From: Moraxella boevrei DSM 14165
Lineage (GTDB): Bacteria > Pseudomonadota > Gammaproteobacteria > Pseudomonadales > Moraxellaceae
Direction: 5' to 3'
Assembly (NCBI RefSeq): GCF_000379845.1
Contig: NZ_KB903785.1
Coordinates: forward strand, 1-35,216
DNA: 35,216 nucleotides
Part shown: piece by piece, positions 8,843-17,943 of the stretch
How positions within the stretch are numbered: the first letter of the stretch is position 1
Layout: each line of letters begins with the position of its first letter
Translations under genes and position numbers: made by a program
The notes under the pieces: generated by a model
Told to the model about the DNA's origin: nothing
Database searches by the model: none
The model's input: only the letters and a program-made list of their open reading frames with translations

Positions 8843-9877
8843 ATGGCAGAAAAAAATTATTATGAGATTTTGGGAATTGACAAAAAAGCCAGCGAAGACG
8901 AGATTAAAAAAGCCTATCGTAAGCTTGTGCGTCAATATCACCCCGATGTCAGCAAAGACCCCAATGCTGACGCCAAAATGGGTGAAATTAATAACGCCTA
9001 TGAGACACTCAAAGACAGCGAAAAACGGGCTCAATACGACATGATGTTAAACAATCCATTCGGCGGTTTTGGCAATGGGGCGAATAACTTTAGTGGTTTT
9101 GCTGGTGGCGGTTTTGGCGGTTCGCAGGGCATGAGCCAAGAAGATTTGGACGAGATTTTACGTCAATTTGGCGGTGCTGGTGGTAGTTTTGGCGGTTTTA
9201 ACCAAAATTCAGGCTTTAACCGTGGTAATAGCTTTGGTTTTGAAGATATTTTTGCCAATTTTACAGGTGGCGGTCGTTCACAACAACGCCAAAACAGCCA
9301 GAATAGTATGAAAGGTGATGATATTCACAGTGATATTTCGGTGGATTTGCAGGCCAGTTATCAAGGGGCAACTCGTAAAATCACGCTCAGCATCCCTGTG
9401 CAAACCATGTCAGGCACGCAATATCAAGATAAAACCATTGAAGTAAAAATCCCAAAAGGTATCGCCGAAGGGCAAAAAATCCGCCTTGCCAAACAAGGCA
9501 ATCCCTCAGCATATGGGGCGAAAAATGGTGATTTGTATTTGACAGTAAAATTTCAGCACAATGAACGTGAAAAAGTAGTGGGCAAAGACGTATTTTTGAC
9601 CGTGGATGTCGCCCCTTGGGAAGCGGTGTTTGGCGGTGAAATCACGGTAACAACCCCTGTTGGCAAGGTAACTGTCAATGTGCCAAAAAACAGTCGCACA
9701 GGCACAAAATTACGCTTAAAAGGTAAAGGCATTCCTGCCAAAACTGCAGGCGATTTATTTTTACAACTTAATATTGTGTTGCCCACGCTAGCAGACGATG
9801 AACATCGCAGTGAAGAGCAGTTACAGGCGTGGCGGTTTTTGCAAGATGTGTATTCGGACTTTACACCCAATCGTTAA
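8843..9877 (+). CDS. DnaJ-class co-chaperone, CbpA type (no zinc finger)
   Basis: A 344-residue Hsp40. It has an N-terminal J domain (residues about 5-70) with the HPD tripeptide at 33-35, which stimulates DnaK ATPase; a Gly/Phe-rich linker (about 70-150); then two beta-rich client-binding domains (about 165-335) with VKIPKGIAEGQKIRLAKQGNP and LFLQLNIVLP. The CXXCXGXG zinc-finger repeats of true DnaJ are absent, which makes it a class B/CbpA-type protein. A ribosome site AAAGGA lies upstream. It is transcribed apart from dnaK and converges with the DUF305 gene with a gap of about 20 bp. Confidence 0.92.
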   Translation: MAEKNYYEILGIDKKASEDEIKKAYRKLVRQYHPDVSKDPNADAKMGEINNAYETLKDSEKRAQYDMMLNNPFGGFGNGANNFSGFAGGGFGGSQGMSQEDLDEILRQFGGAGGSFGGFNQNSGFNRGNSFGFEDIFANFTGGGRSQQRQNSQNSMKGDDIHSDISVDLQASYQGATRKITLSIPVQTMSGTQYQDKTIEVKIPKGIAEGQKIRLAKQGNPSAYGAKNGDLYLTVKFQHNEREKVVGKDVFLTVDVAPWEAVFGGEITVTTPVGKVTVNVPKNSRTGTKLRLKGKGIPAKTAGDLFLQLNIVLPTLADDEHRSEEQLQAWRFLQDVYSDFTPNR

Positions 9878-9898
9878 TTAATAGCTCTTAATTGACCG

Positions 9899-10897
9899 TT
9901 AACGGTGTTGTGCCAACCAATTTTCCATGACCTGGATTTCAGCAATTTGGTTCATGATGATGTTATCGGCAAGATTTCGCATTTTTGGGTCAGTACCGTA
10001 TTTTAGCTGAACTTGAGCCATTGCCAACGCCCCCTTGTGATGTGGTAACATGGTTTGGATAAACGCCATATCCGCATCATCACTGACTGCCCCTGCCAAC
10101 ATTTGTTCGTGCATTTGGTTAATACTGTCGGTAAACTCTTGTTGAATATTGGCGGTTTTTGGGTGGAGCGTGGTTTGGATGTTAGCTTGATGGGCTTCTT
10201 CTTTGAGCCAATGTTGCATTAGCCAAATTTCGTTTTGTTGGGCGGTAATCATGTCTTGGGTGAGGCGTTGCAAGCTTGCATCTTCGCCATATTTTAGTTC
10301 AATCTCTGCCATGTCAATGCCACCTTGGTGATGTCGTATCATGTTTTGGGCAAAAACCACATCAGGATTTTTGGGGTTATCCACGCTTTGGCTTTTGGCA
10401 TATCGCATGGTGTAAATACTGGCAAGGTAGGCTTGCTGAAAGTCTTCACTTTCTTCACCATTTGGCAAAAATTGGTTCATCGCATAATGTTGCAACATGG
10501 TGTCCAAATGCGAATTTGCCGTCCTTGAGCCGTCTGCCATGCGAATGGTACGCGTTTCTTCAATATTTAACGCATCGCTATCGATGCCATCAGGTTCATG
10601 ACGCTTATCGTCAATTTCATCATTGGCATCATTCATATCATCACTCACCTGACTGGCAAATGCCATGGTTTGACTGGCGGATGTGGTAAAATTGTCGGTA
10701 GTTTGGCTAAGATTGTTGGTTGAATTCGTCGCAAAGGATTGTTCAAGTTGGATTTTTTCTGATGTTTCTTGGCGTTTTGCTGGTGGTTGACACGCTGACA
10801 ATAACACCAAATTTGCCAATACAAACACCCGCCCAAACGATACAGCAGGCGGATAAATGGCAAGGCGGTCACAGTGTAACGACGAAAAAGCAAGCAT
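9899..10897 (-). CDS. DUF305 lipoprotein with two tandem DUF305 repeats
   Basis: A 332-residue predicted lipoprotein. A hydrophobic stretch (about residues 24-35) ends in the lipobox LLSAC with the lipidated Cys at 36; the n-region before it is unusually long. After an acidic, low-complexity linker come two related alpha-helical DUF305 units, residues about 177-231 (FAQNMIRHHQGGIDMAEIEL) and 274-332 (FIQTMLPHHKGALAMAQVQL). The HH pair in each unit suggests metal binding; DUF305 proteins are often linked to copper handling, but no copper gene is nearby. AGGAG precedes the start. It lies downstream of the hybrid kinase on the same strand, 127 bp away. Confidence 0.85.
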   Translation of the reverse strand: MLAFSSLHCDRLAIYPPAVSFGRVFVLANLVLLSACQPPAKRQETSEKIQLEQSFATNSTNNLSQTTDNFTTSASQTMAFASQVSDDMNDANDEIDDKRHEPDGIDSDALNIEETRTIRMADGSRTANSHLDTMLQHYAMNQFLPNGEESEDFQQAYLASIYTMRYAKSQSVDNPKNPDVVFAQNMIRHHQGGIDMAEIELKYGEDASLQRLTQDMITAQQNEIWLMQHWLKEEAHQANIQTTLHPKTANIQQEFTDSINQMHEQMLAGAVSDDADMAFIQTMLPHHKGALAMAQVQLKYGTDPKMRNLADNIIMNQIAEIQVMENWLAQHR

Positions 10898-11024
10898 AAA
10901 ACACTCCTATAACGCTGTGTAGTATAACTGAAAACAGACTAAAATAAATACACAAATTATATCAATTATGTATATGCTTATTTCTCAATTATTACCAACC
11001 TTGTTTTAAATCAACTTTAGCCTG

Positions 11025-13826
11025 TTAAATCATATAACGGCTTAGTAATTCTGCTAACTTTTGTTTGTTAATTGGCTTGGTTAAAAAACCGTCCATGCCC
11101 GCATCGCTACACATTTTGCGGTCATCATCTGAGTCATTGGCAGTAAGTGCGATAATCGGAATACTGTCTTGGTTGGCACGGATTTGGCGGGTGGCGGTCA
11201 ATCCGTCCATAATCGGCATTTGACAATCCATTAACACGAGCGAAATTTTTTTACGGTTTTCTATTAACAATTTCACTGCTTGTTCACCTTCGTTGGCGAT
11301 AATCACATCGTAGCCAAAGTTTTCTAGGTGTTTTTTGGCGATTTTTTGGTTGGTTAAATTGTCTTCTGCCACCAAAATCGTACGTTTTTTACCTAGATTT
11401 TCGGTAATCGGTTGTGTAGTTGGTTTTAAGCCGATTTCATCTAAAACAACGTCAACTTTTTGTGATAACGCTAGGTGATTATTGTGATTTTTGTCAAAAT
11501 TATTTGCATTGCCATTTTCATATTTTTGTAAAAATTTTTGAAATGCCAATTCAGCGGACAAGCCAACATTGTCATCTGGATTAAGATGATTTTCATATAA
11601 ACTTAAAACTTTGGCAAACATACTAGTCAACGTTGGCGGTTTTTGGATTAAGCCGTCAAACTTTCGCAAAATTTCACGCTCAATCGTACGCTCCGAGTCC
11701 ATACTAATAATAACTTTTAGACCTGTGTTAAACAGTTCAATTTCTTCAAATAACGCTTCGTTACCCAGATACGCCACGTCGTCAATCATCAACATCGGCA
11801 CGAGATTATCGGTGTTTAATTGATTGATTTTTTCCACCATTTTTTGATTAATGTCGGTAAAAATGATATTTTTTACATCAACAAAATTCAAAATTTCGGT
11901 ATTACGTCTTGTGATATCAAAAGGTGAAATAATAATTAACAAAATCGGCAGGTTGTTAACCTGAATTTCAAAAACAGGTTGTAAACTATAACTGTTTAAT
12001 GGTAAAAAAACTTGAAATTCACTGCCTTTGCCAACTTCACTTTCAAGGTTGATAAAACCGCCCAAAAGTTGCGAAAAGTTGTTTGAAATCGCCAATCCCA
12101 AGCCCGTTCCGCCAAATTGACGGCTGATAGAGTCGTTGGCTTGGTTAAAATAAGAAAATAGTTTTTGTTGGTCTTTGGGAGCGATACCCATGCCTGTGTC
12201 TTTTACCGTGATACGAATCCAATCTTTGGCAAGGTCTTGCACACCTGCCTTTTTATGTTGAATGACAGGGTGGTCGCTGGTGAGTTTATCCACGAGTAGG
12301 GCAACATAGCCTTTTTTGGTAAATTTAATGGCATTGCTCATCAAGTTCAGCAACACTTGACGCATCCGACCGTCATCGGTTTCGATGTGGCGTGGAGCGT
12401 GTGGGTCGGTATAGATGTAAAGGCTGATGTTGTTGCGTTTGGCATTACCAATCATCAGCTCGGCGGTTTGGTTGAGTAGTTGTAGTAGATCCACCGAAGT
12501 GATATTAGTTTGCAGTTTACCTGCATCCATTTTTGCCACATCAAGCATATCGTTTAGCAGGCTTAGCATGGTTTGGCTAGATTGTTGCAAAGTGACGATG
12601 GTTTCTTGTTGCTCTTCGTTAAAGCTGTCTTTGTCTTCCACCAACAGCTCAATCATGCCCATCATACCACTTAACGGCGTGCGTAATTCATGACCAAGCA
12701 CCGCCCAAAGTTTGTCAAAACCTGCCAATTTTTCTGCAGTTTGTTGGTCACCGACCCATGCTTGTTGCAGTTTTTCATGATAGTCGGTCACGACTTCCAA
12801 GCCACCGCTAAAGCCTTGTAACTGCCCCAAATGATTATAAAATGGATTTAACCGCAAATCAAAAAATATATCACGTTGTAAATTGGTTACCGATAAACTT
12901 AAAAAAACATGATTTTCATTGATTTTGTTTAATAGTTGTTGGCTTTGTTTGTCTGCCCCTGTGATAAAATCGTGGAGCATATACACGACATTTTTGTCAA
13001 AAGGCGTGGCAAAAGTATGAGCGAATTTTTCGTTAAAATACAATAACCGACCTTTACGATTCATCAAAAACAATGTCACAGGCGATTTGTCAATCAGCTG
13101 ATTTTGCCGACGCATTAACGCATGAATTTGGGCATAATATTGATGATATTTAAACGAAATGCGGTTGATAATCTGGTTTAATTGCAACAGCTCAGCATCG
13201 CTTTTTTGCGATAAATGTAGCGGTTGATAACCAACTTGGGTAATATAATGAAAATTTTGTGCATAATCAATCAGTTGAAACCAATTGACATACCGTTTTT
13301 GAATTTGCACAATACACAACGCCAAAAACATTAAAAATAACAACACTGGCAAGATATATAGCGGATTGTTAAACGTTTGCCAAATCGGTACAAATTCAAT
13401 ATACGCATACAGCCGATAGCCGTTGTGGAGCGGTCGCCACGCTTCAAGAGCATTGCCATGTTGCAACGTCTGATTTTGGCTAATATCAGCTGACCACGTT
13501 GGCAAAGAAAAGGCAGATTCATCACCTGAGTTATTGAGCGTAACTGCCGTCCCTGTCGGCTCAAAAATCACCAACTGATACGACGCAATCATCTTGGAAT
13601 TGACAAACTCACCGCCACTAAAATTTCGTTGTTGCTCATCGATACGTTCATTTAAATCAATGGTAATATCGCTCAACAGTAACTCACCAGCACTCTGCTG
13701 TCTATCTGATGCATATAGCCACAACAAGCCATAAGCCGTCGCAATCAGGCTTATCATAATACCCACGATAATTAACAAACCTTGACGGCTAGCGGGATGA
13801 TGTAAGATAGAAATGGAACTACGCAC
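11025..13826 (-). CDS. Hybrid sensor histidine kinase/response regulator, GacS/BarA-like
   Basis: A 933-residue inner-membrane kinase. Order of parts: membrane segment 1 (about 17-38), periplasmic sensor region, membrane segment 2 (about 155-172), a PAS-like region (about 245-345, LFLMNRKGRLLYFNEKF), HisKA with the phosphorylated H379 (GHELRTPLSGMMGMIELL), HATPase with N box (LLNLMSNAIKFT), DTGMGI and GGTGLGL, a degenerate receiver-like stretch (about 630-745), and a C-terminal receiver with phospho-acceptor D867 (VLMDCQMPIMDG). The chain ends after this receiver, so there is no fused HPt domain as in E. coli BarA; a separate HPt protein would be needed. Domain order resembles GacS of Acinetobacter, but the exact orthologue is uncertain. 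Transcribed divergently from fmt. Confidence 0.88.
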   Translation of the reverse strand: MRSSISILHHPASRQGLLIIVGIMISLIATAYGLLWLYASDRQQSAGELLLSDITIDLNERIDEQQRNFSGGEFVNSKMIASYQLVIFEPTGTAVTLNNSGDESAFSLPTWSADISQNQTLQHGNALEAWRPLHNGYRLYAYIEFVPIWQTFNNPLYILPVLLFLMFLALCIVQIQKRYVNWFQLIDYAQNFHYITQVGYQPLHLSQKSDAELLQLNQIINRISFKYHQYYAQIHALMRRQNQLIDKSPVTLFLMNRKGRLLYFNEKFAHTFATPFDKNVVYMLHDFITGADKQSQQLLNKINENHVFLSLSVTNLQRDIFFDLRLNPFYNHLGQLQGFSGGLEVVTDYHEKLQQAWVGDQQTAEKLAGFDKLWAVLGHELRTPLSGMMGMIELLVEDKDSFNEEQQETIVTLQQSSQTMLSLLNDMLDVAKMDAGKLQTNITSVDLLQLLNQTAELMIGNAKRNNISLYIYTDPHAPRHIETDDGRMRQVLLNLMSNAIKFTKKGYVALLVDKLTSDHPVIQHKKAGVQDLAKDWIRITVKDTGMGIAPKDQQKLFSYFNQANDSISRQFGGTGLGLAISNNFSQLLGGFINLESEVGKGSEFQVFLPLNSYSLQPVFEIQVNNLPILLIIISPFDITRRNTEILNFVDVKNIIFTDINQKMVEKINQLNTDNLVPMLMIDDVAYLGNEALFEEIELFNTGLKVIISMDSERTIEREILRKFDGLIQKPPTLTSMFAKVLSLYENHLNPDDNVGLSAELAFQKFLQKYENGNANNFDKNHNNHLALSQKVDVVLDEIGLKPTTQPITENLGKKRTILVAEDNLTNQKIAKKHLENFGYDVIIANEGEQAVKLLIENRKKISLVLMDCQMPIMDGLTATRQIRANQDSIPIIALTANDSDDDRKMCSDAGMDGFLTKPINKQKLAELLSRYMI

Positions 13827-13900
13827 AAGTATTTACCATAAAAAATCAACAAAAAAGCCAAAAAATAAAAATCAGATTTCGTATTTTGCCTAAAACATAC

Positions 13901-13906
13901 TATAAT
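13901..13906 (+). promoter_or_regulatory. Probable -10 box of the fmt–rsmB operon
   Basis: Perfect TATAAT 30 bp upstream of the fmt start, in the 110 bp divergent gap with the kinase gene. The -35 is not obvious. Confidence 0.45.
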
Positions 13907-13936
13907 AACAGAAAATTTGATAAAAAGACAAAAAAC

Positions 13937-14932
13937 ATGAAAAATCCAAAATTACGCCTAATTTTTGCAGGCACACCAGCGTTTGCCAAAGTCACCCTGC
14001 AAGCCTTAATTGACAAGCAAAACGAGTTAAATATAGACATTGTTGCCGTCTATACCCAACCTGACCGCAAAGCTGGGCGTGGGCAAAAATTGACCCAAAG
14101 TCCTGTTAAAGAACTGGCTACTGCCCACCATATCCCTGTGGAACAACCAATAAGTTTTAGCCTAAAGTCAGAAAACGGACAAGTTTCACGTGAAACACTT
14201 GCCAATTACAAGCCTGATGTCATGGTAGTGGTAGCGTATGGCTTGATTTTACCGCTTGGCGTGCTAAACACACCGACATTTGGCTGTTTGAATGTGCATG
14301 GTTCACTATTGCCACACTTTCGTGGTGCAGCCCCAATTCAGCGGGCGATTTTGGCAGGCGACACCGAGACGGGCATTACCATTATGCAAATGGATAAAGG
14401 CTTAGATACAGGCGATATGCTGTATAAAGTGGACTGTGCGATTGAGGATACTGATACCACGCAGACGTTGCATGATAAATTGGCAGTTTTGGGCAGTGAA
14501 GCAATTGTCACCGTGTTAAAAGATTTATCAAATTATCAAAACAAGGCTGAAAAACAAAATGATGACTTAGCCAATTATGCCGAAAAAATTACCACCGATG
14601 AAGGTCTGATAAACTGGCAAAATGACGCATTTAGCATAAATCGCCAAATCCGTGCCTTAAATGCGTTTACCTTTTTAAATGGCGAGCGAGTGAAAATCTT
14701 GGCGTGCAAACCGATTAAGAACGACCAAGTAACATCCGAACCTGCTGGCAAGGTGGTCAGCGTTGGACGTAATGCGATTTTGGTAGCGTGTGGCAAAAAT
14801 ACAGATGGCGTGCAACATTTTATCAATATTACCCAAATGCAATGGGCGGGGGCTAAGCCTTTAACCGCCGATCAAATCGCAAATGGCGATAAAATCAATG
14901 ATGGCGATGTGTTTGAAATGGTGCAATCATGA
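13937..14932 (+). CDS. fmt: Methionyl-tRNA formyltransferase
   Basis: Formylates Met-tRNAi using 10-formyl-THF for translation initiation. The sequence shows LIFAGTPAFAK at the N-terminus, VYTQPDRKAGRGQKL, the catalytic loop NVHGSLLPHFRGAAPIQRA, TETGITIMQMDKGLDTGDML and a C-terminal OB-like domain. The start was set to ATG 13937 (331 residues) because the family begins at this point; an upstream in-frame ATG at 13886 would add 17 unrelated residues and overlap the promoter. The stop overlaps the rsmB start (ATGA). No def gene precedes it, unlike the common def–fmt–rsmB order. A parS-like 16-mer is embedded at 14182-14197. Confidence 0.97.
   Translation: MKNPKLRLIFAGTPAFAKVTLQALIDKQNELNIDIVAVYTQPDRKAGRGQKLTQSPVKELATAHHIPVEQPISFSLKSENGQVSRETLANYKPDVMVVVAYGLILPLGVLNTPTFGCLNVHGSLLPHFRGAAPIQRAILAGDTETGITIMQMDKGLDTGDMLYKVDCAIEDTDTTQTLHDKLAVLGSEAIVTVLKDLSNYQNKAEKQNDDLANYAEKITTDEGLINWQNDAFSINRQIRALNAFTFLNGERVKILACKPIKNDQVTSEPAGKVVSVGRNAILVACGKNTDGVQHFINITQMQWAGAKPLTADQIANGDKINDGDVFEMVQS
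14182..14197. other. parS-like site 1 (inside fmt)
   Basis: AGTTTCACGTGAAACA matches the chromosomal parS consensus TGTTTCACGTGAAACA at 15 of 16 positions (the first base differs). In fmt it encodes part of VSRETL. It would bind ParB if functional. Confidence 0.7.
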
Positions 14933-16311
14933 ACGACTATCCAAAAACTGATTGGCAAAAACTCATCACAAATAAAAAACTCTCTACACGAGCCAAAGTC
15001 ATCGCAACCTTAGAGAAAATCCACCACGGATTCTCGCTTGCGGTGCTACTTGATGATTTGTTAAATAATGTCAATGACACCGACAAAGGTTTTGCCCACG
15101 AGCTACTCATCGGTACATTACGTCAATGGTGGGCGTTAAACCGCATTGGCGAGAGCTTGATTGAACAGGAAGTTACCGACAAAGGCGTACTTTCCGCCGT
15201 AAACATCGGTATTTATCAACTCATCTATATGCACACGCCCGACTACGCCAGCATTAACGACACGGTAGAAGCGGTCAAACAGCTAGACAAAGGCTATGGG
15301 GCAGGTCTCGTTAATGCGATTTTGCGAAAAGTCGCCAAAAATCCTGCTAAATTTGCCAAAAAGGTACAAAAAAATCACAGTCTGCCCAATCATTTGGCAA
15401 AAATACTAAAGCAGGATTGGGCGGAATATTATGAAGAGCTTGGGCAAAGTTTAAGAAAATCCGCACCGATTTTTTTGCGTGTCAATGCTAAATTTTGTAC
15501 CATGCAAAAATATAGCGAACTTTTAAATGCTCAAAATATCACTCATGACATCGTCAAAACTGGCGTGGGTGAACATACCGCCATTCGACTGATTGATAAT
15601 CTCAAAATTAGCAATTTGCCACATTTTTCTGACGGCTGGTTATCAGTACAGGATTTGCACGCCCAAATTTGTGGGGGAATTTTAGCGGATTTTGTGTTGC
15701 CAAAGTTATCAAAAAATATCAATATTTTAGACGCTTGCACCGCTCCAGGGGGGAAATTAGCCCAATTGTTAGAGATGTTCCACGTGGAACAATTTAATGA
15801 ATTTCAGCCAAAAATTACCGCCCTAGACAATGACGAAAACCGTCTAAAACGGGTGCATGACAATCTTAACCGTTTGCAGTTAACTAATGACAATACGCAA
15901 ATCATTTGTGCGGACGGTGTTACCTTTAAAAGCGATAAACCGTATAATATGGTGATTTTGGACGCACCCTGTACCGCCACAGGGGTGATTCGCCGTCACC
16001 CTGATATTTGTCTTTTAAGAAAGCAAAACGACATTGAAAGCACAATAAATCTACAATTACAAATTTTACAAAACTTATGGCAGTCTGTCGCTCAAAATGG
16101 TTATTTATTGTACATTACCTGCTCGCTCATCAAAGCGGAAAACGTGGCACAAATTGAACATTTTTTAAACAAAAATACTGATGTTCAAGTGGTGGATTTT
16201 GAGTTCAATCTACCCAATCAAATTAAGCAAACGATTGGTTATCAATGCTTGCCGATTGACGAAAACGGTGGCGATGGTTTTTATTATGCGTTATTGCAAA
16301 AATTAAATTGA
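14929..16311 (+). CDS. rsmB: 16S rRNA (cytosine-967-C5)-methyltransferase RsmB
   Basis: Methylates C967 of 16S rRNA with SAM. The 460-residue protein has an N-terminal NusB-like RNA-binding domain (about 1-140, GFAHELLIGTLRQWW, YQLIYM) and a C-terminal RNA m5C methyltransferase domain with LDACTAPGGKLAQLLE (SAM motif), LDAPCTATGVIRRHPD (catalytic-site Cys) and LYITCSLIKAEN (second Cys). Length is slightly above E. coli RsmB (429). Its ATG overlaps the fmt stop. A perfect parS palindrome sits at 15776-15791, encoding MFHVEQ between the SAM motif and the next strand. Confidence 0.96.
   Translation: MNDYPKTDWQKLITNKKLSTRAKVIATLEKIHHGFSLAVLLDDLLNNVNDTDKGFAHELLIGTLRQWWALNRIGESLIEQEVTDKGVLSAVNIGIYQLIYMHTPDYASINDTVEAVKQLDKGYGAGLVNAILRKVAKNPAKFAKKVQKNHSLPNHLAKILKQDWAEYYEELGQSLRKSAPIFLRVNAKFCTMQKYSELLNAQNITHDIVKTGVGEHTAIRLIDNLKISNLPHFSDGWLSVQDLHAQICGGILADFVLPKLSKNINILDACTAPGGKLAQLLEMFHVEQFNEFQPKITALDNDENRLKRVHDNLNRLQLTNDNTQIICADGVTFKSDKPYNMVILDAPCTATGVIRRHPDICLLRKQNDIESTINLQLQILQNLWQSVAQNGYLLYITCSLIKAENVAQIEHFLNKNTDVQVVDFEFNLPNQIKQTIGYQCLPIDENGGDGFYYALLQKLN
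15776..15791. other. parS site 2 (inside rsmB)
   Basis: TGTTCCACGTGGAACA is a perfect 16 bp palindrome identical to the Pseudomonas-type parS core. It lies in the rsmB coding frame. Confidence 0.82.
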
Positions 16312-16340
16312 AAGATATAAAACTTAATATTGAGCAAAAA

Positions 16341-16406
16341 CCGTTCGTGTTGAGCCTGTTGAAACATAACGGTTTTCCCAGACCTTGACAAGCTCAATGT
16401 GAACGG
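16341..16406. repeat. Second copy of the palindromic REP-like core
   Basis: CCGTTCGTGTTGAGC.TGTTGAA (16341-16363) is the near-complement of CCTTGACAAGCTCAATGTGAACGG (16383-16406, in part). The centre CATAAC..TTTTCC.AGAC is shared with the copy at 6058-6123. The outer GGTATTGTT termini of the 6025-6157 element are not seen here, so only the core is shared. It lies between rsmB and thrC and can form a long hairpin, so it may also act as a terminator or RNA stabiliser. Confidence 0.68.
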
Positions 16407-16527
16407 AAAACCCAAATTCTTAACAAACTGCATAAATAACTTTTTAGAACTTTTAAGCAAATTATCATCAATTATCGCTATGATTTGTGATAAAATCAAA
16501 ACAAATTTTTTATTTTGGGAAAAAACC

Positions 16528-17943
16528 ATGCACTACATCAGCACTCGTGGCAACACGCCAAAAATGCAATTTTCAGACGTTCTACTTATGGGGCTTGCTC
16601 CTGATGGGGGGTTAATGCTTCCTGAACACTATCCACAAATTGATAAAGCGACTTTGGATAAATGGCGAACGCTTTCTTATACCGAACTTGCGTTCGAAAT
16701 TATGTCATTATTTGCGACCGACATTCCAAAGGACGATTTAAAAGCCTTAATTGACAAAACTTATACTAAAACTGCTTTTGGCAATGACGACATTACCCCT
16801 GTGCGTACCTTAAAAGACGGCATTAAAATTTTGGAGCTGTCTAATGGTCCAACCCTTGCTTTTAAAGATATCGCCATGCAGTTTTTGGGTAATGCTTTTG
16901 AATATGTGTTAAAGCAAAAAAATGAACGTCTAACTATCATCGGAGCAACCTCTGGTGATACGGGCAGTGCGGCAGAATATGCCTTGCGTGGTAAAGACAA
17001 TATCACCGTGTTTATGATGTCGCCACACGGCAAAATGAGCCAATTTCAACGGGCTCAAATGTATAGCCTAATGGACGATAATATTCATAACATTGCCATT
17101 AACGGTATGTTTGACGATTGTCAGGATATTGTCAAAGCCTTGCAACAAGATGCCGATTTTAAAGCAAAATATAGCTTAGGTACGGTGAACTCAATCAACT
17201 GGGGACGCATTTTAGCCCAAATCGTGTACTATTTTAAAGGCTATTTTGCAAGCACCACAGACAATTCGCAAAAAGTGAGTTTCTGCGTACCGTCAGGCAA
17301 TTTTGGCAACATTTGTGCAGGTCATATCGCACGTGAAATGGGCTTGCCGATTGACCGCCTAATCGTTGCCACCAACGAAAATGACGTGTTAAACGACTTT
17401 TTCCAAACGGGTAAGTACATTCCTCGCACCAGCGATAAAACTTATGTGACATCAAGCCCATCAATGGATATCTCAAAAGCGTCAAACTTTGAACGCTTTA
17501 TTTATTTATTGGTCAGTAAAGACAGCCAAAAATTAAATGAGTTATGGCAAGATGTGGGTAGTGGCAAAGGCTTTGATTTGAAAGATTTATTATGCGATAT
17601 TAGCGGTAAATACGGCTTTACATCAGGCAAATCCACCCACGCCGATAGACTTGCCACCATCAAATCATTGTATGAAGGCGACAATGATTTAATCGACCCG
17701 CATACGGCTGATGGCGTAAAAGTTGCAAGGGAGGTTCGCCTTGATGATGAAATGATTGTGGTTGCTGAAACCGCATTACCCGCCAAATTTAGTGAAACCA
17801 TTGTTGAAGCAGTAGGTGATATTGATATCACTCGCCCAGAACATACGCAAGATATTGAAATTTTACCACAAAAAGTGGTGGTGCTTGAGAATAAGGCGGA
17901 ATTAGTGCGAGCCCAAATTGAGAAATTTGTTACACCGAACTAA
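16528..17943 (+). CDS. thrC: Threonine synthase
   Basis: Converts O-phosphohomoserine to threonine with PLP. The start at 16528 gives a 471-residue product beginning MHYISTRGNTPKMQFSDVL, the usual N-terminus, with GGGA about 10 nt upstream. A longer open frame begins at 16399, but it would run from the REP-like hairpin through non-conserved sequence. Motifs: GLAPDGGLMLPE, the PLP-lysine region LELSNGPTLAFKDIAMQFLG, GATSGDTGSAAEYAL, SINWGRILAQIVYYF and VPSGNFGNICAGHIA. The fungal/proteobacterial long form (ThrC type with N-terminal Thr_synth_N domain). thrB is about 9 kb downstream on the other strand. Confidence 0.96.
   Translation: MHYISTRGNTPKMQFSDVLLMGLAPDGGLMLPEHYPQIDKATLDKWRTLSYTELAFEIMSLFATDIPKDDLKALIDKTYTKTAFGNDDITPVRTLKDGIKILELSNGPTLAFKDIAMQFLGNAFEYVLKQKNERLTIIGATSGDTGSAAEYALRGKDNITVFMMSPHGKMSQFQRAQMYSLMDDNIHNIAINGMFDDCQDIVKALQQDADFKAKYSLGTVNSINWGRILAQIVYYFKGYFASTTDNSQKVSFCVPSGNFGNICAGHIAREMGLPIDRLIVATNENDVLNDFFQTGKYIPRTSDKTYVTSSPSMDISKASNFERFIYLLVSKDSQKLNELWQDVGSGKGFDLKDLLCDISGKYGFTSGKSTHADRLATIKSLYEGDNDLIDPHTADGVKVAREVRLDDEMIVVAETALPAKFSETIVEAVGDIDITRPEHTQDIEILPQKVVVLENKAELVRAQIEKFVTPN

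Noticed and set aside
16399-16527. 43-residue N-terminal extension of thrC
   Set aside because: It starts inside the REP-like hairpin, has no family similarity, and the conserved ThrC N-terminus with a ribosome site begins at 16528.
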